Part shown: positions 1-8,242 of the stretch, one piece after another
Numbering within the stretch: the stretch's first letter is position 1
How the letters are laid out: each line of letters starts with the position of its first letter
From: Leisingera aquaemixtae
Lineage (GTDB): Bacteria > Pseudomonadota > Alphaproteobacteria > Rhodobacterales > Rhodobacteraceae
Direction: 5' to 3'
Length of the DNA: 64,000 nt
NCBI RefSeq assembly: GCF_019801145.1
Contig: NZ_JAHVJQ010000002.1
Location: 1-64,000, forward strand
The notes under the pieces: generated by a model
Told to the model about the DNA's origin: nothing
What the model saw: the letters and a program-made list of their open reading frames with translations, nothing else
Database searches by the model: none
Position numbers and translations under genes: made by a program

Positions 1-116
1 TTGTCATGGCCGTAGGGCAGCAGGTCGCTGTCCGAAATCCCGATCTTCGCGCCAATCTCCTGGATCGGCTTCTTCTGCGCCTCACGCGCAATCTCGATGT
101 CACTCTTGTAGCTCAT
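1..116 (-). CDS. fhs: Formate-tetrahydrofolate ligase, N-terminal fragment (cut by window edge)
   Basis: Only the first 38 or so codons are present; the gene runs off the left edge. The start ([20 protein letters not shown], then [16 protein letters not shown]) is the characteristic N-terminus of 10-formyl-tetrahydrofolate synthetase. The enzyme interconverts formate, ATP and THF with 10-formyl-THF in the cytoplasm. The ATG at 116 is preceded on the minus strand by an AGGGAGA ribosome binding site. Sitting downstream of the methylamine genes, it plausibly handles the one-carbon units released by demethylation. The N-terminus is clear; the rest cannot be checked. Confidence 0.9.
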   Translation of the reverse strand, partial: MSYKSDIEIAREAQKKPIQEIGAKIGISDSDLLPYGHD

Positions 117-317
117 GGCCGTCTCCCTGCTGCCATCAGTTCCGGTTCACTCCCCGCGGCAAAAGTTCAATGCGAGGCAAGATATATTCCTATTACTCAA
201 TTAATTTTCCTGGGCGTCAACACATTCCTGACCCGTTTCCCCTGAAAAACCTGGCATTTCCCGAGTTTCCGCCGCCGATCGGAAACAGGCGGAATTTCAC
301 CCCGGGTGAAGGCGGCG

Positions 318-344
318 CATATGCGGCAGGTGCTGCCGCATATG
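318..344. repeat. Perfect 11-bp inverted repeat beside the gmaS terminator
   Basis: CATATGCGGCA (318-328) and TGCCGCATATG (334-344) are exact inverted copies separated by 5 bases. It lies directly downstream of the gmaS terminator in the direction of gmaS transcription. It could be a second hairpin of a tandem terminator or an operator in the fhs leader. Confidence 0.6.
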
Positions 345-369
345 AAAAGGCCCGGGCATTGCCCGGGCC
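345..369 (-). terminator. Rho-independent terminator of gmaS
   Basis: Read on the minus strand, GGCCCGGGC, a 3-base loop and GCCCGGGCC form a perfect 9-bp GC stem followed by TTTTC. It starts 41 bases past the gmaS stop codon. Confidence 0.8.
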
Positions 370-409
370 GTGCAAGGTCGGCCCAGAGGCCGGACAGGGG
401 AATCAGTGC

Positions 410-1741
410 CTAGATATCCAGCGTGTTGTCCTTCTCCCAGCGGGAGAAATGGTTGACGAAGGAGTTCCACTCCTGCTGCTTCATTTTCAGATAGGCTGCG
501 GAGAACTCCTCGCCCATCATCGCCTTCAGCCCGTCGTCCTTGTCGTAGAAGCGCAGCGCATCCAGCATGTTGAGCGGCAGCTTCGGCGCATCGGTGATGG
601 TGTGGCCTTCGGCATACATGTCGATGTCATGGCGCGGGCCCGGGTCAGCTTTGGAGCGGATGCCCGAAAGGCCCGCAGCGATGATCACCGCCTGCAGCAG
701 ATAGGGGTTCACCGCCCCGTCCGGCAGGCGCAGCTCGAACCGGCCGGGGCCGGGAACGCGCACCATATGGGTGCGGTTGTTGCCGGTCCAGGTCACGGTG
801 TTCGGCGCCCAGGTCGCGCCCGACATGGTGCGCGGCGCATTGATCCGCTTGTAGGAGTTCACCGTCGGGTTGGTGATCGCCGCCAGCGCCGAGGCGTGCT
901 TCATTATGCCGCCCAGGAACCAGCCGCCCTGCTCCGACAAGCCCAGCTCGGCAATCTGGCCCGCGCCTTTTTCACCGGCAAAGACGTTGACCCGGGCATC
1001 TTTGCCCGGCGCGTCCCAGACCGAGATATGGGCGTGGCAGCCGTTGCCGGTGAGACCCTCGACCGGTTTCGGCATGAAGGTCGCACGGTAGCCGTGCTTC
1101 TCTGCCACCGACTTGGTCATGAACTTGAAGAAGCTGTGCTTGTCGGCGGTCGACAGCGCATCATCGAACTCCCAGTTCATCTCGAACTGGCCGTTGGCGT
1201 CCTCGTGGTCGTTCTGGTACGGGCCCCAGCCCAGCTCCAGCATGTAGTCGCAGATCTCGCGAACCACGTCATAGCGGCGCATCACCGCCTGCTGGTCATA
1301 GCAGGGCTTCTCCGCCGTATCGAACGGGTCGGAGATCTCGTCGCCTTCCGGGGTCAGCAGAAAGAACTCGGCCTCGATGCCGGTCTTCACATGCAGGCCT
1401 TCATCCGCAGCCTCCTTGATCAGACGGCGCAGCACGTTGCGCGGCGCCTGGGCTACGTCCTCGCCTTCCATGACGCAGTCAGCCGCCACCCAGGCGACCT
1501 CCGGCTTCCACGGCAGCTGGATCACCGAGGACGGATCCGGCACCGCCAGCATGTCCGGATGCGCCGGGGTGAGGTCAAGCCAGGTGGCAAAACCGGCAAA
1601 GCCGGCCCCGTCTTCCTGCATATCCGCGATCGCCTGCGCCGGCACCAGTTTGGCGCGCTGGCCACCGAACAAGTCGGTGAAGGAGATCATGAAGTATTTG
1701 ACGCCTTTTTCTTTTGCGAAAGCAGCCAGATCTGTTGTCAT
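410..1741 (-). CDS. gmaS: Gamma-glutamylmethylamide synthetase (glutamine synthetase family)
   Basis: 443 residues, a full-length class III-like glutamine synthetase fold. GmaS ligates monomethylamine to glutamate with ATP, the first step of the indirect N-methylglutamate pathway. The N-terminal beta-grasp part (about 1-110) is followed by the catalytic domain with the metal-binding GIEAEFFLL (about residue 122), QNDHEDANGQFEMNW and GNGCHAHISVW, and the FELRLPDGAVNPYL segment near 330. Its place beside mgsABC and amtB, in the same orientation, separates it from an ordinary glutamine synthetase. The gap to the upstream mgsC contains a strong stem-loop, so it may be expressed at a different level from mgs. 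Plain glutamine synthetase is the alternative, but context argues against it. Confidence 0.93.
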   Translation of the reverse strand: MTTDLAAFAKEKGVKYFMISFTDLFGGQRAKLVPAQAIADMQEDGAGFAGFATWLDLTPAHPDMLAVPDPSSVIQLPWKPEVAWVAADCVMEGEDVAQAPRNVLRRLIKEAADEGLHVKTGIEAEFFLLTPEGDEISDPFDTAEKPCYDQQAVMRRYDVVREICDYMLELGWGPYQNDHEDANGQFEMNWEFDDALSTADKHSFFKFMTKSVAEKHGYRATFMPKPVEGLTGNGCHAHISVWDAPGKDARVNVFAGEKGAGQIAELGLSEQGGWFLGGIMKHASALAAITNPTVNSYKRINAPRTMSGATWAPNTVTWTGNNRTHMVRVPGPGRFELRLPDGAVNPYLLQAVIIAAGLSGIRSKADPGPRHDIDMYAEGHTITDAPKLPLNMLDALRFYDKDDGLKAMMGEEFSAAYLKMKQQEWNSFVNHFSRWEKDNTLDI

Positions 1742-1780
1742 GGTCCTACTTCCTTTCCCTGTTGAACGTATTTCGAAAAT

Positions 1781-1809
1781 GGGGCGCGGACTGTTGCCAG
1801 CCGCGCCCC
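1781..1809 (-). promoter_or_regulatory. Stem-loop between mgsC and gmaS (attenuator or processing site)
   Basis: GGGGCGCGG at 1781-1789 and CCGCGCCCC at 1801-1809 form a perfect 9-bp stem with an 11-base loop in the 76-bp mgsC-gmaS gap. On the minus strand it is followed by ATTTTCG, which is only weakly T-rich. It is therefore more likely a partial terminator or an mRNA-stability element than a full stop. Confidence 0.6.
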
Positions 1810-1817
1810 GCCAATCA

Positions 1818-3149
1818 TCAGAACCCGGCTTTGCCCGGATACCAGTCGGTCCCGGCCAGCGGCACCCGCGCCATCGCGGCGGCCTCCATGGTCAGGGCGC
1901 ACAGATCCTCGGGCTCGAGGTTGTGCAGGTGGTTGTGGCCGCAGGCGCGGGCGATGGTCTGGGCTTCCAGCGTCATCACCTTGAGGTAGTTGCGCAGGCG
2001 GCGGCCCGCATCGACCGGGTCCAGGCGCTTCATCAGCTCAGGATCCTGGGTGGTGATGCCGGCCGGATCCAGGCCTTCGTGCCAATCGTCATAGGCGCCG
2101 GTGGTGGTGCCCAGCTTCTGGTACTCGCTTTCCCATTTCGGGTCGTTGTCGCCCAGCGCAACCAGCGCCGCAGTGCCGATTGCAACCGCGTCGGCGCCCA
2201 GCGCCATCGCCTTGGCCACATCGGCGCCGGTGCGGATGCCGCCGGAGACGATCAGCTGCACCTCGCGGTGCACGCCCAGGTCCTGCAGCGCCTGCACCGC
2301 GGGGCGGATGCAGGATAGGGTCGGCAGGCCGACATGCTCGATGAACACATCCTGGGTGGCGGCGGTGCCGCCCTGCATGCCGTCCAGCACCACAACGTCA
2401 GCGCCGGCCTTCACCGCCAGTGCGGTGTCGTAGTAGGGGCGGGTGCCGCCGACCTTGATGTAGATCGGCACCTGCCAATCGGTGATCTCGCGCAGTTCCA
2501 GGATCTTGATTTCCAGGTCATCCGGGCCGGTCCAGTCCGGGTGGCGGCAGGCAGAGCGCTGGTCGATGCCTTTCGGCAGGGTGCGCATTTCCGCAACCCG
2601 GTCAGAGATCTTCTGGCCCAGCAGCATGCCGCCGCCGCCGGGCTTGGCGCCCTGGCCGACCACGACCTCGATCGCGTCCGCCTTGCGCAGGTCGTCCGGG
2701 TTCATGCCGTAGCGGGACGGCAGATACTGGTAGACCAGCTTGGTGGAATGGCCGCGCTCTTCCGGGGTCATGCCGCCGTCGCCGGTGGTGGTCGAGGTGC
2801 CCGCAGCGGAGGCGCCGCGGCCCAGGGCCTCCTTGGCGGGGCCGGACAGCGCGCCAAAGCTCATCCCGGCGATGGTGATCGGAATATCCAGCTCAATCGG
2901 CTTCTTGGCAAAGCGGGTGCCCAGCGTCACCTTGGTCTCGCATTTCTCGCGGTAGCCCTCCAGCGGGTAGCGCGAGATCGAGGCGCCAAGGAACAGCAGG
3001 TCATCGAAATGCGGGACCCGGCGCTTGGCGCCGCCGCCGCGGATGTCATAGATCCCGGTGGCCGCCGCGCGGCGGATTTCCGCGTTGATCGGGTTCGAGA
3101 AGGTCGCCGACTGGATCGGAACCGTACGGGGGATGTTATTGCTATCCAT
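1818..3149 (-). CDS. mgsC: N-methylglutamate synthase, FMN-binding glutamate-synthase-like subunit
   Basis: 443 residues resembling the central FMN and iron-sulfur part of glutamate synthase (Glu_synthase TIM barrel). Motifs include GMSFGALSGPAKEALGRGA, GGMTPEERGHS, GQGAKPGGGGMLLG, a glycine-rich phosphate site around IYIKVGGTRPYYDTA, and VSGGIRTGADVAKAMALGADAV. The MgsABC complex moves a methylamine-derived group to form N-methylglutamate from gamma-glutamylmethylamide. It is the third gene of mgsA-mgsB-mgsC, 18 bp after mgsB. The three subunits correspond to separate domains of GltB, which together with gmaS identifies the NMG pathway rather than ammonia assimilation. Confidence 0.92.
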   Translation of the reverse strand: MDSNNIPRTVPIQSATFSNPINAEIRRAAATGIYDIRGGGAKRRVPHFDDLLFLGASISRYPLEGYREKCETKVTLGTRFAKKPIELDIPITIAGMSFGALSGPAKEALGRGASAAGTSTTTGDGGMTPEERGHSTKLVYQYLPSRYGMNPDDLRKADAIEVVVGQGAKPGGGGMLLGQKISDRVAEMRTLPKGIDQRSACRHPDWTGPDDLEIKILELREITDWQVPIYIKVGGTRPYYDTALAVKAGADVVVLDGMQGGTAATQDVFIEHVGLPTLSCIRPAVQALQDLGVHREVQLIVSGGIRTGADVAKAMALGADAVAIGTAALVALGDNDPKWESEYQKLGTTTGAYDDWHEGLDPAGITTQDPELMKRLDPVDAGRRLRNYLKVMTLEAQTIARACGHNHLHNLEPEDLCALTMEAAAMARVPLAGTDWYPGKAGF

Positions 3150-3167
3150 GTCTAGTGATCCCTGTCC

Positions 3168-3851
3168 TTAGTACGCTTGCGCGTTGTCGACGTCGAAGTT
3201 GTAGAGCTTGCGGGCGGAGCCGTAGCGCTTGAACTCCTCCGGCTTCGCATCCGCTCCGGCGCGTGCCAGCAGATCCTTGAGGATCTCGATATGCTCCGGG
3301 CGCATTTCCTTCTCGATGCAGTCGGCGCCCAGGCTCTTGACCGAGCCGCGCACAAAGAACCGCGCCTCGTAGCAGCTGTCGCCCAGCGCATCGCCGGCAT
3401 CGCCCAGCACCACCAGATTGCCCGCCTGCGCCATGAAGGCGCACATGTGGCCGATGTTGCCGTGCACGACGATGTCGATGCCCTTCATCGAGATGCCGCA
3501 GCGCGACGACGCATTGCCCTTGATCACCAGCAGGCCGCCATGGCCGGTGGCCCCGGCATACTGGCTGGCGTCGCCATCGACGATTACGGTGCCGGACATC
3601 ATGTTTTCCGCCACACCGGGCCCGACCGAGCCTTCGACCCGGACCGTCGCCTGCTGGTTCATGCCGGCGCAATAGTAGCCGGTGGAGCCCTTGACGGTCA
3701 CCTCGACCGGCGAGTTCAGGCCAACGGCAATCGCATGGCTGCCCTTGGGGTTGACGATTTCCCAGGCAGTCTTGTTGGTGCTGCCGTTGAGTTCCTGCAG
3801 GGCCGAGTTCAGACCGCGCAGGCCATTCGCTTCAAGATCATATGTCTGCAT
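3168..3851 (-). CDS. mgsB: N-methylglutamate synthase, GXGXG-domain subunit
   Basis: 227 residues built of the repeated beta-helix seen at the C-terminus of glutamate synthase large chain (GXGXG domain). The repeats read as short units such as VKGSTGYYCAGMNQQATVRV, GTVIVDGDASQYAGATGHGG and GNIGHMCAFMAQAGNLVVLG. It should be the structural/channelling subunit of MgsABC. The ATG at 3851 lies one base after the mgsA stop, so translation is probably coupled. The same domain occurs in formylmethanofuran dehydrogenase subunit C, but the neighbours settle the assignment. Confidence 0.92.
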   Translation of the reverse strand: MQTYDLEANGLRGLNSALQELNGSTNKTAWEIVNPKGSHAIAVGLNSPVEVTVKGSTGYYCAGMNQQATVRVEGSVGPGVAENMMSGTVIVDGDASQYAGATGHGGLLVIKGNASSRCGISMKGIDIVVHGNIGHMCAFMAQAGNLVVLGDAGDALGDSCYEARFFVRGSVKSLGADCIEKEMRPEHIEILKDLLARAGADAKPEEFKRYGSARKLYNFDVDNAQAY

Positions 3852-3852
3852 C

Positions 3853-4749
3853 TTAGTGGTTCCAGAAGTAAACGGTTGCGGGTTCGGGCTCCCAGACGCG
3901 GGCGTCTTCGATGCCCGGCAGATTGACCAGCGCGCGGTATTCGCTGCCGAAGGCCACATACTGGTCGGTCTCTGCCATCACGGCCGGCTTGCAGGCGATC
4001 GGATCGCGGACCACGCCAAAGCCGTCCTTGGTGCCGACCACAAAGGTGAAGAAGCCGTCCAAGTCCTCCAGGCTGCTTTCCAGCGCCTCGCCCAGCGATG
4101 CGCCGTTCTGCATCTTCCAGGTCAGGTAGGCAGCGCCCACTTCGGTGTCGTTCTGGCTTTCGATCCGCACGCCTTCGCGGCGCAGCTTGCGGCGCAGCGC
4201 GTTGTGGTTGGACAGCGAGCCATTGTGCACCAGGCACTGGTCGGAGCCGGTGGAGAACGGATGCGCGCCCTCGGTGGTCACGGCGGATTCAGTGGCCATG
4301 CGGGTGTGGCCGATGCCATGGCTGCCGCCCATGCCGCGCACGTTGAAGCGCTCGGCAACCTTCTCAGGCAGGCCGACTTCCTTGTAGATCTCGATGGTGT
4401 CGCCTGCGCTCATCACCCGCAGTCCCGGGCGCAGCTCCGCCAGCGCGGCGCGGGCCTCTTCTTCCTTGCCCGCGGGCAGCTCCAGCACCGCATGGGTGTC
4501 GATCACCCGGATCGACACATCGCCGCTCAGCGCTTCGGCCAGCGCCCCGTCGAGCCCGTCAAAGGCTTCCTCCGGCGCATCGGACTGAACGGTAAGCTTG
4601 GCCCGCCCGCTGCTGTCCGCGCCATAGATGGCAATGCCGGCGCTGTCCGGACCGCGGTCCGTCATGGTGATGAGCATATCGGTGAGCATATCGCCCAGCT
4701 TCGGCTCTAGTGATTTGTCTTTCAGAAAAAGACCGACAATCCCGCACAT
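3853..4749 (-). CDS. mgsA: N-methylglutamate synthase, class II glutamine amidotransferase-like subunit
   Basis: 298 residues forming an Ntn-type class II amidotransferase domain. Cys2 (MCGIVGLFL) becomes the N-terminal nucleophile after Met removal, and RGPDSAGIAIY and HNGSLSNH (about residues 165-180) complete the glutaminase site. In MgsABC it would release methylamine from gamma-glutamylmethylamide. A perfect AGGAGG precedes the ATG. It is first of three tightly packed mgs genes. A plausible minus-strand promoter (TTGAAC-N17-TAGCGT) lies upstream after a terminator-like hairpin, so mgsABC may be its own unit. Confidence 0.92.
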   Translation of the reverse strand: MCGIVGLFLKDKSLEPKLGDMLTDMLITMTDRGPDSAGIAIYGADSSGRAKLTVQSDAPEEAFDGLDGALAEALSGDVSIRVIDTHAVLELPAGKEEEARAALAELRPGLRVMSAGDTIEIYKEVGLPEKVAERFNVRGMGGSHGIGHTRMATESAVTTEGAHPFSTGSDQCLVHNGSLSNHNALRRKLRREGVRIESQNDTEVGAAYLTWKMQNGASLGEALESSLEDLDGFFTFVVGTKDGFGVVRDPIACKPAVMAETDQYVAFGSEYRALVNLPGIEDARVWEPEPATVYFWNH

Positions 4750-4844
4750 GGGTGTGCCTCCTGGTTTTCAACTCGAATCAACGCTAGCAGTTTGCGTTCA
4801 TCCGTTCAACTCTTATGAAACTTATTTTCCTTAGAAGGAAACAA

Positions 4845-4867
4845 GGGCGCGCCGTGATGGCGCGCCC
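4845..4867 (-). terminator. Terminator-like hairpin between the amtB operon and mgsA
   Basis: GGGCGCGCC (4845-4853) and GGCGCGCCC (4859-4867) form a perfect 9-bp stem with a 5-base loop. On the minus strand it is followed by TTGTTTCCTT. It sits just after the stop of the 71-residue gene and ahead of mgsA, separating the two units at least partly. Confidence 0.65.
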
Positions 4868-4882
4868 CCGTGTTCATTCAGG

Positions 4883-5098
4883 TCAGTATTTCTCGAGCAA
4901 GGAACTTATTTTTTCCTTGTCTCCCATATTCTTGGCCTTTTCCAAATGCGCCCCCTCCCGGACAAACTGGATCCTGTGCCAGCCGATCCAGAAGATCACG
5001 CCAAGGAGCACCATCAGTCCTTCTGATCCTTGGAAGGGATAGACCGCCCCGACCTCCGCCAGGTCCACGGCCCAGCTGTCGTAACCGATTGTCGACAT
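4883..5098 (-). CDS. Small single-pass membrane protein of unknown function, between amtB and mgsA
   Basis: 71 residues with one clear hydrophobic segment, GLMVLLGVIFWIGWHRIQFV (about residues 28-47), an acidic N-terminus and a charged C-terminal tail (EKAKNMGDKEKISSLLEKY). An AAGGAG ribosome binding site lies 6 bases before the ATG at 5098 and abuts the amtB stop codon, so the two are almost certainly cotranscribed. I do not recognise the family. Position suggests a small partner or regulator of the ammonium transporter or of the methylamine pathway; that is inference only. Confidence 0.8.
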   Translation of the reverse strand: MSTIGYDSWAVDLAEVGAVYPFQGSEGLMVLLGVIFWIGWHRIQFVREGAHLEKAKNMGDKEKISSLLEKY

Positions 5099-5109
5099 TT
5101 CAATTCTCC

Positions 5110-6483
5110 TTATTCAGCTGGAACACCGCCACCGTTCAACGCAGCCTTGTCAGCAGCGATGATTTCGGCCTTGGCATCTTCGTAGGCATGGTGTTCGGCG
5201 TAATCGAGACCTTGCAGCTCGACCTCGACCGGGATGCGCAGCACGCCGGCCGCCGCCTGCATTTTGGCGATCACAAAGCCCGGCAGCCAGCCAAGCACAC
5301 CAAACATGATCACTGCGCCGACGGTCTGGCCGACCGGGTTGACGGCGGCATAGCCTTCATACGGCGAGCTCGGTGCGCCCCACAGCAGGAAGCCGGCGAT
5401 GATCAGGCCCACGATGCCGGAATAGCCATGCACCGCAACCGCACCAACCGCATCGTCGATCTTGAAGGTGCGCTCGACCCAGTAGTGCAGTTTGTAGACG
5501 ATCACGACACCAACCGCGCCGACCAGCATCGCCTGGATCGGATGGTACAGGTCGTTGCCCGCAGAGGCGGTGATGATGCCCGCCAGGCCGCCGGAGAAGG
5601 TCCAGAACGCATCGCCCTTGGATACCACATAGGCCGCCATCAGGCCGCCGGACAGCGACATCAGGAAGTTGAAGGTGATCGCGGACAGCGAGGTCGGCGC
5701 CAGGTAGATATTGGTGGCCGTCCAGGTCTCGCCGGTCAGCAGGCCGCCGATGCCCTCAGGCGAAATCGCCGGAATGTTGCAGGCCGCGTAGAAACCCCAG
5801 AAACCCGAGTAGATCAGGAAGATCCCGATGGTCAGCATCCAGGGGTTATGCGGCGGGATGTCCCGCGGGGTGCCGTCGGCGGCGAACTTGCCCAGGCGCG
5901 GCCCCAGCACCATGATGACACCGAGCGCGTAGCCGCCGGCAATCGCGTGGATCACGCCGGACGCATAGGCATCGTGATAGCCCAGGTATTTCACCATCCA
6001 GCCCTCGGCATGCCAGCCCCAGGCGGCGTCGATGATCCAGAACACCGAACCGATCATCACCGCATGCACCCACAGAGCGGAGGAGCGGATCCGTTCAATG
6101 ACCGCACCGGACACGATCGAGGCCGCGGTCCAGGAGAACAGCAGGAACGCTGCCCAGAACACACCGGTGATCCGGTCCGACAGGTTGGTGCCCATGTTTT
6201 CCGACCACGGCAGGTTCGCTGCCCCCGCATCATGATTCAGCCCGCCGAAGAACGGGAAGCTGGGGAAGGACCAGTAGATCCACCAGCCGAAGAAGAAGAA
6301 GGTCACCGTGACCAAGGGAATGATCATGATGTTCTTCATCAGTGTGTGCATGTGGTTGCGGTGGCGGCTGGCGCCGACCTCATACATGCAGAACCCCACG
6401 TGAATGAGGAACATGAAGACAACGGTCACCCAGTAATAGAACTCGGTGAACACCGTTGTTAACGCGTTCAGATTTCCATCCAA
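5110..6483 (-). CDS. amtB: Ammonium/methylammonium transporter (Amt family)
   Basis: 457 residues with about 11 membrane segments and Amt family features: a long N-terminal helix with CMYEVGASRHRN, WAAFLLFSWTAASIVSGAVIERI, DAAWGWHAEG, the pore-lining FWGFYAACNI, and the twin-His region AVAVHGYSGIVGLI. It imports ammonium and possibly methylammonium, matching the pathway beside it. There is no ATG at the expected N-terminus. The best start is a TTG at 6483, 7 bases after a perfect AGGAGG; upstream codons give a non-conserved extension. It is followed by the small membrane protein. Confidence 0.92.
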   Translation of the reverse strand: MDGNLNALTTVFTEFYYWVTVVFMFLIHVGFCMYEVGASRHRNHMHTLMKNIMIIPLVTVTFFFFGWWIYWSFPSFPFFGGLNHDAGAANLPWSENMGTNLSDRITGVFWAAFLLFSWTAASIVSGAVIERIRSSALWVHAVMIGSVFWIIDAAWGWHAEGWMVKYLGYHDAYASGVIHAIAGGYALGVIMVLGPRLGKFAADGTPRDIPPHNPWMLTIGIFLIYSGFWGFYAACNIPAISPEGIGGLLTGETWTATNIYLAPTSLSAITFNFLMSLSGGLMAAYVVSKGDAFWTFSGGLAGIITASAGNDLYHPIQAMLVGAVGVVIVYKLHYWVERTFKIDDAVGAVAVHGYSGIVGLIIAGFLLWGAPSSPYEGYAAVNPVGQTVGAVIMFGVLGWLPGFVIAKMQAAAGVLRIPVEVELQGLDYAEHHAYEDAKAEIIAADKAALNGGGVPAE

Positions 6484-6549
6484 TGTTTTGCCCTCCTGTT
6501 GGCAGTATCCCGGGCATTTGTTGCCTCTTGGGAATATTATTTTACCGAA

Positions 6550-6579
6550 ATACTGTGCCTCAGCGGGGCGAGCTGTCAA
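6550..6579 (-). promoter_or_regulatory. Predicted sigma70 promoter of amtB
   Basis: Read on the minus strand: TTGACA (6579-6574), an 18-base spacer and CAGTAT (6555-6550), about 65 bases before the TTG start of amtB. The -35 is perfect and the -10 moderate. Confidence 0.5.
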
Positions 6580-6942
6580 TAATCATGTGAAAAATTGTTA
6601 CCTTTAGGGAAAGCGCCCTGCAGCTGAGCCGGTCTCCAGCAACGCCGCTTGCCCCCCTTAAACCCCAGCCAGACAAGGGCTAAATCCGCCCGCTTCCGGC
6701 CTGATCCGGGCTGCGGCCTTCCCGGCGAGCCGCAGGCGGACACAGGGCGCACCTGCCGAAATGCGGCAGAATCACTCAACCTTCCGACGCAATCCCAGGC
6801 GATTCTCACTTCAAGCGGGTCATTTGGCGGATTTCGCAAGCCAAGGCGGCCCGCCAAAAAGACCGTTTCAGGCCAGTTCATGCCGCAAACACGTTCGAAA
6901 TCTGCCTTTTAAGAGAAATCTTTTTCCTGATAGGAATATTCA

Positions 6943-7024
6943 TTGACACAACACCCCCTCTCTTGGCTAACTGGACCAGACCAAAGGAACCAAATCAAGA
7001 ATTTTGGTCCGCACCAATAGGGAG
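6943..7024 (+). promoter_or_regulatory. dmm operon promoter with paired operator-like sites
   Basis: TTGACA at 6943-6948 is followed about 18 bases on by CTAAC as a possible -10. Immediately downstream are TGGACCAGACCA (6972-6983) and TTGGTCCGCACCAA (7004-7017), whose starts are 32 bp apart, with GGAACCAAA between them, then the GGAGA ribosome binding site. The whole block recurs almost unchanged before tmm (14363-14442). The TTGGT/ACCAA arms resemble operators of FadR-type GntR regulators, and a gene of that family is at 12252. Confidence 0.6.
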
Positions 7025-7033
7025 ACTTTAGAA

Positions 7034-8170
7034 ATGACTGCATCCTGGCGCTTCTCAACCCTTGCTGACCGCCACCGCGCGTTGGGCTCGGATCTGGAAG
7101 ACTGGAGCGGCATGGGCACCGCTTGGACCTATGACAAGGACCAGACCGAAGAATACATGGCGATCCGCACCAAGGCGGGCTTCATGGACGTGTCCGGCCT
7201 CAAGAAGGTTCACATCGTCGGCCCCCATGCCAGCCACGTCATCGACCGGGCCACCACCCGCAACGTGGAAAAGATCAAACCCGGCCGCAGCACCTATGCC
7301 TGCATGCTGAACGACGAAGGCAAGTTCGTCGACGACTGCGTGATCTACCGCATGGGTCCGAACAGCTGGATGGTGGTGCACGGCTCCGGCCAGGGCCACG
7401 AGCAGCTGACCATGGCGGCGCAGGGCCGCGACGTCGACATCCGCTTTGACGACAACCTGCACGACATCTCCTTGCAGGGGCCGACGGCAGTCGATTTCCT
7501 GGAAAAACAGGGCGTGCCCGGCATCCGGGACGTGGTCTACTTCAGCCACATCCACACCACCCTGTTCGACAAGCCCGTCACCATTTCCCGCACCGGCTAC
7601 ACCGGCGAGCGCGGCTACGAGATCTTCTGCCGCGGCCAGGACGCGCCGCATATCTGGGACAACCTGGTCGAAAAAGGCGCCCCGATGGGCATCATCCCGA
7701 CCCGCTTCACCACCCTCGACCTCTTGCGGGCAGAGAGCTACCTGCTGTTCTTCCCGTATGACAACTCGGAAATGTACCCCTTCGAGAACGAGAAATGCGG
7801 CGACACCCTGTGGGAACTGGGCCTCGACTTCACCGTCTCGCCGGGCAAGACCGGCTTCCGCGGCGCCGAGGAGCACTACCGCCTGAAAGGCAAGGAACGC
7901 TTCAAGATCTACGGCGTCAAGCTGGAAGGCACCGAGCCGGCCGAAGAGGGCGCGCCGCTGCTGCGCGACGGCAAGCAGGTCGGCGTCGTCACCATCGGCA
8001 TGTACTCGCCGCTGAACGAGCACAATGTGGGCATCGCCCGCATGCCGGTCGACTGCGCCGAACCCGGCGTGCCGCTGACCGTCAAGAACTCCACCGGCGA
8101 AATCCCCTGCGTTGCAGCGGAAATGCCGTTCCACGATCCGGAAAAGAAACGCCGGACCGCAAAAGGCTGA
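7034..8170 (+). CDS. dmmD: GcvT-like folate-binding demethylase/aminomethyltransferase of the dimethylamine monooxygenase operon
   Basis: 378 residues of the glycine-cleavage T-protein family: tetrahydrofolate-binding N-terminal domain ([20 protein letters not shown] near 45-65; [15 protein letters not shown] near 190) and a C-terminal barrel (about 285-370). It is first in the dmmDABC unit. By family it would accept a formaldehyde-level carbon onto THF, so it probably captures the C1 released when dimethylamine is demethylated. The ATG at 7034 follows GGAGA. A terminator-like hairpin separates it from dmmA, suggesting unequal expression. Confidence 0.88.
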   Translation: MTASWRFSTLADRHRALGSDLEDWSGMGTAWTYDKDQTEEYMAIRTKAGFMDVSGLKKVHIVGPHASHVIDRATTRNVEKIKPGRSTYACMLNDEGKFVDDCVIYRMGPNSWMVVHGSGQGHEQLTMAAQGRDVDIRFDDNLHDISLQGPTAVDFLEKQGVPGIRDVVYFSHIHTTLFDKPVTISRTGYTGERGYEIFCRGQDAPHIWDNLVEKGAPMGIIPTRFTTLDLLRAESYLLFFPYDNSEMYPFENEKCGDTLWELGLDFTVSPGKTGFRGAEEHYRLKGKERFKIYGVKLEGTEPAEEGAPLLRDGKQVGVVTIGMYSPLNEHNVGIARMPVDCAEPGVPLTVKNSTGEIPCVAAEMPFHDPEKKRRTAKG

Positions 8171-8181
8171 GCCGAATCCCG

Positions 8182-8211
8182 GGCGTCCCCACTCCGGGGG
8201 CGCCTGTTTTC
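8182..8211 (+). terminator. Attenuator-like hairpin between dmmD and dmmA
   Basis: GGCGTCCCC (8182-8190) pairs with GGGGGCGCC (8196-8204) with one U-G pair, followed by TGTTTTC. It lies in the 72-bp dmmD-dmmA gap and resembles a leaky terminator. Confidence 0.5.
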
Positions 8212-8242
8212 GTTCACCCGGACTGCAGGAAAAGCGACCCAC

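Larger units (their letters stand above)
117..409. other. Intergenic region between gmaS and fhs
   Basis: This 293 bp gap holds the gmaS terminator and an adjacent 11-bp inverted repeat at its right end. The AT-richer part (about 165-235) should carry the fhs promoter. No convincing sigma70 pair or coding frame was seen. Confidence 0.5.
6484..7033. other. Intergenic divergent promoter region amtB / dmmD
   Basis: 550 bp between the divergent amtB and dmm operons. The left end has the amtB promoter and the right end has the dmm promoter and operator block. The middle (about 6600-6930) has no coding frame with recognisable sequence and no strong repeat. Confidence 0.6.

Noticed and set aside
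170-1765. Long plus-strand open frame (531 codons) opposite gmaS
   Set aside because: Antisense shadow of a clearly recognised gene in GC-rich DNA; its translation is Arg/Gly/His-rich with no family resemblance.
6576-6881. Minus-strand 101-codon frame upstream of amtB
   Set aside because: No ribosome binding site, no conserved-looking sequence, and it overlaps the predicted amtB promoter.
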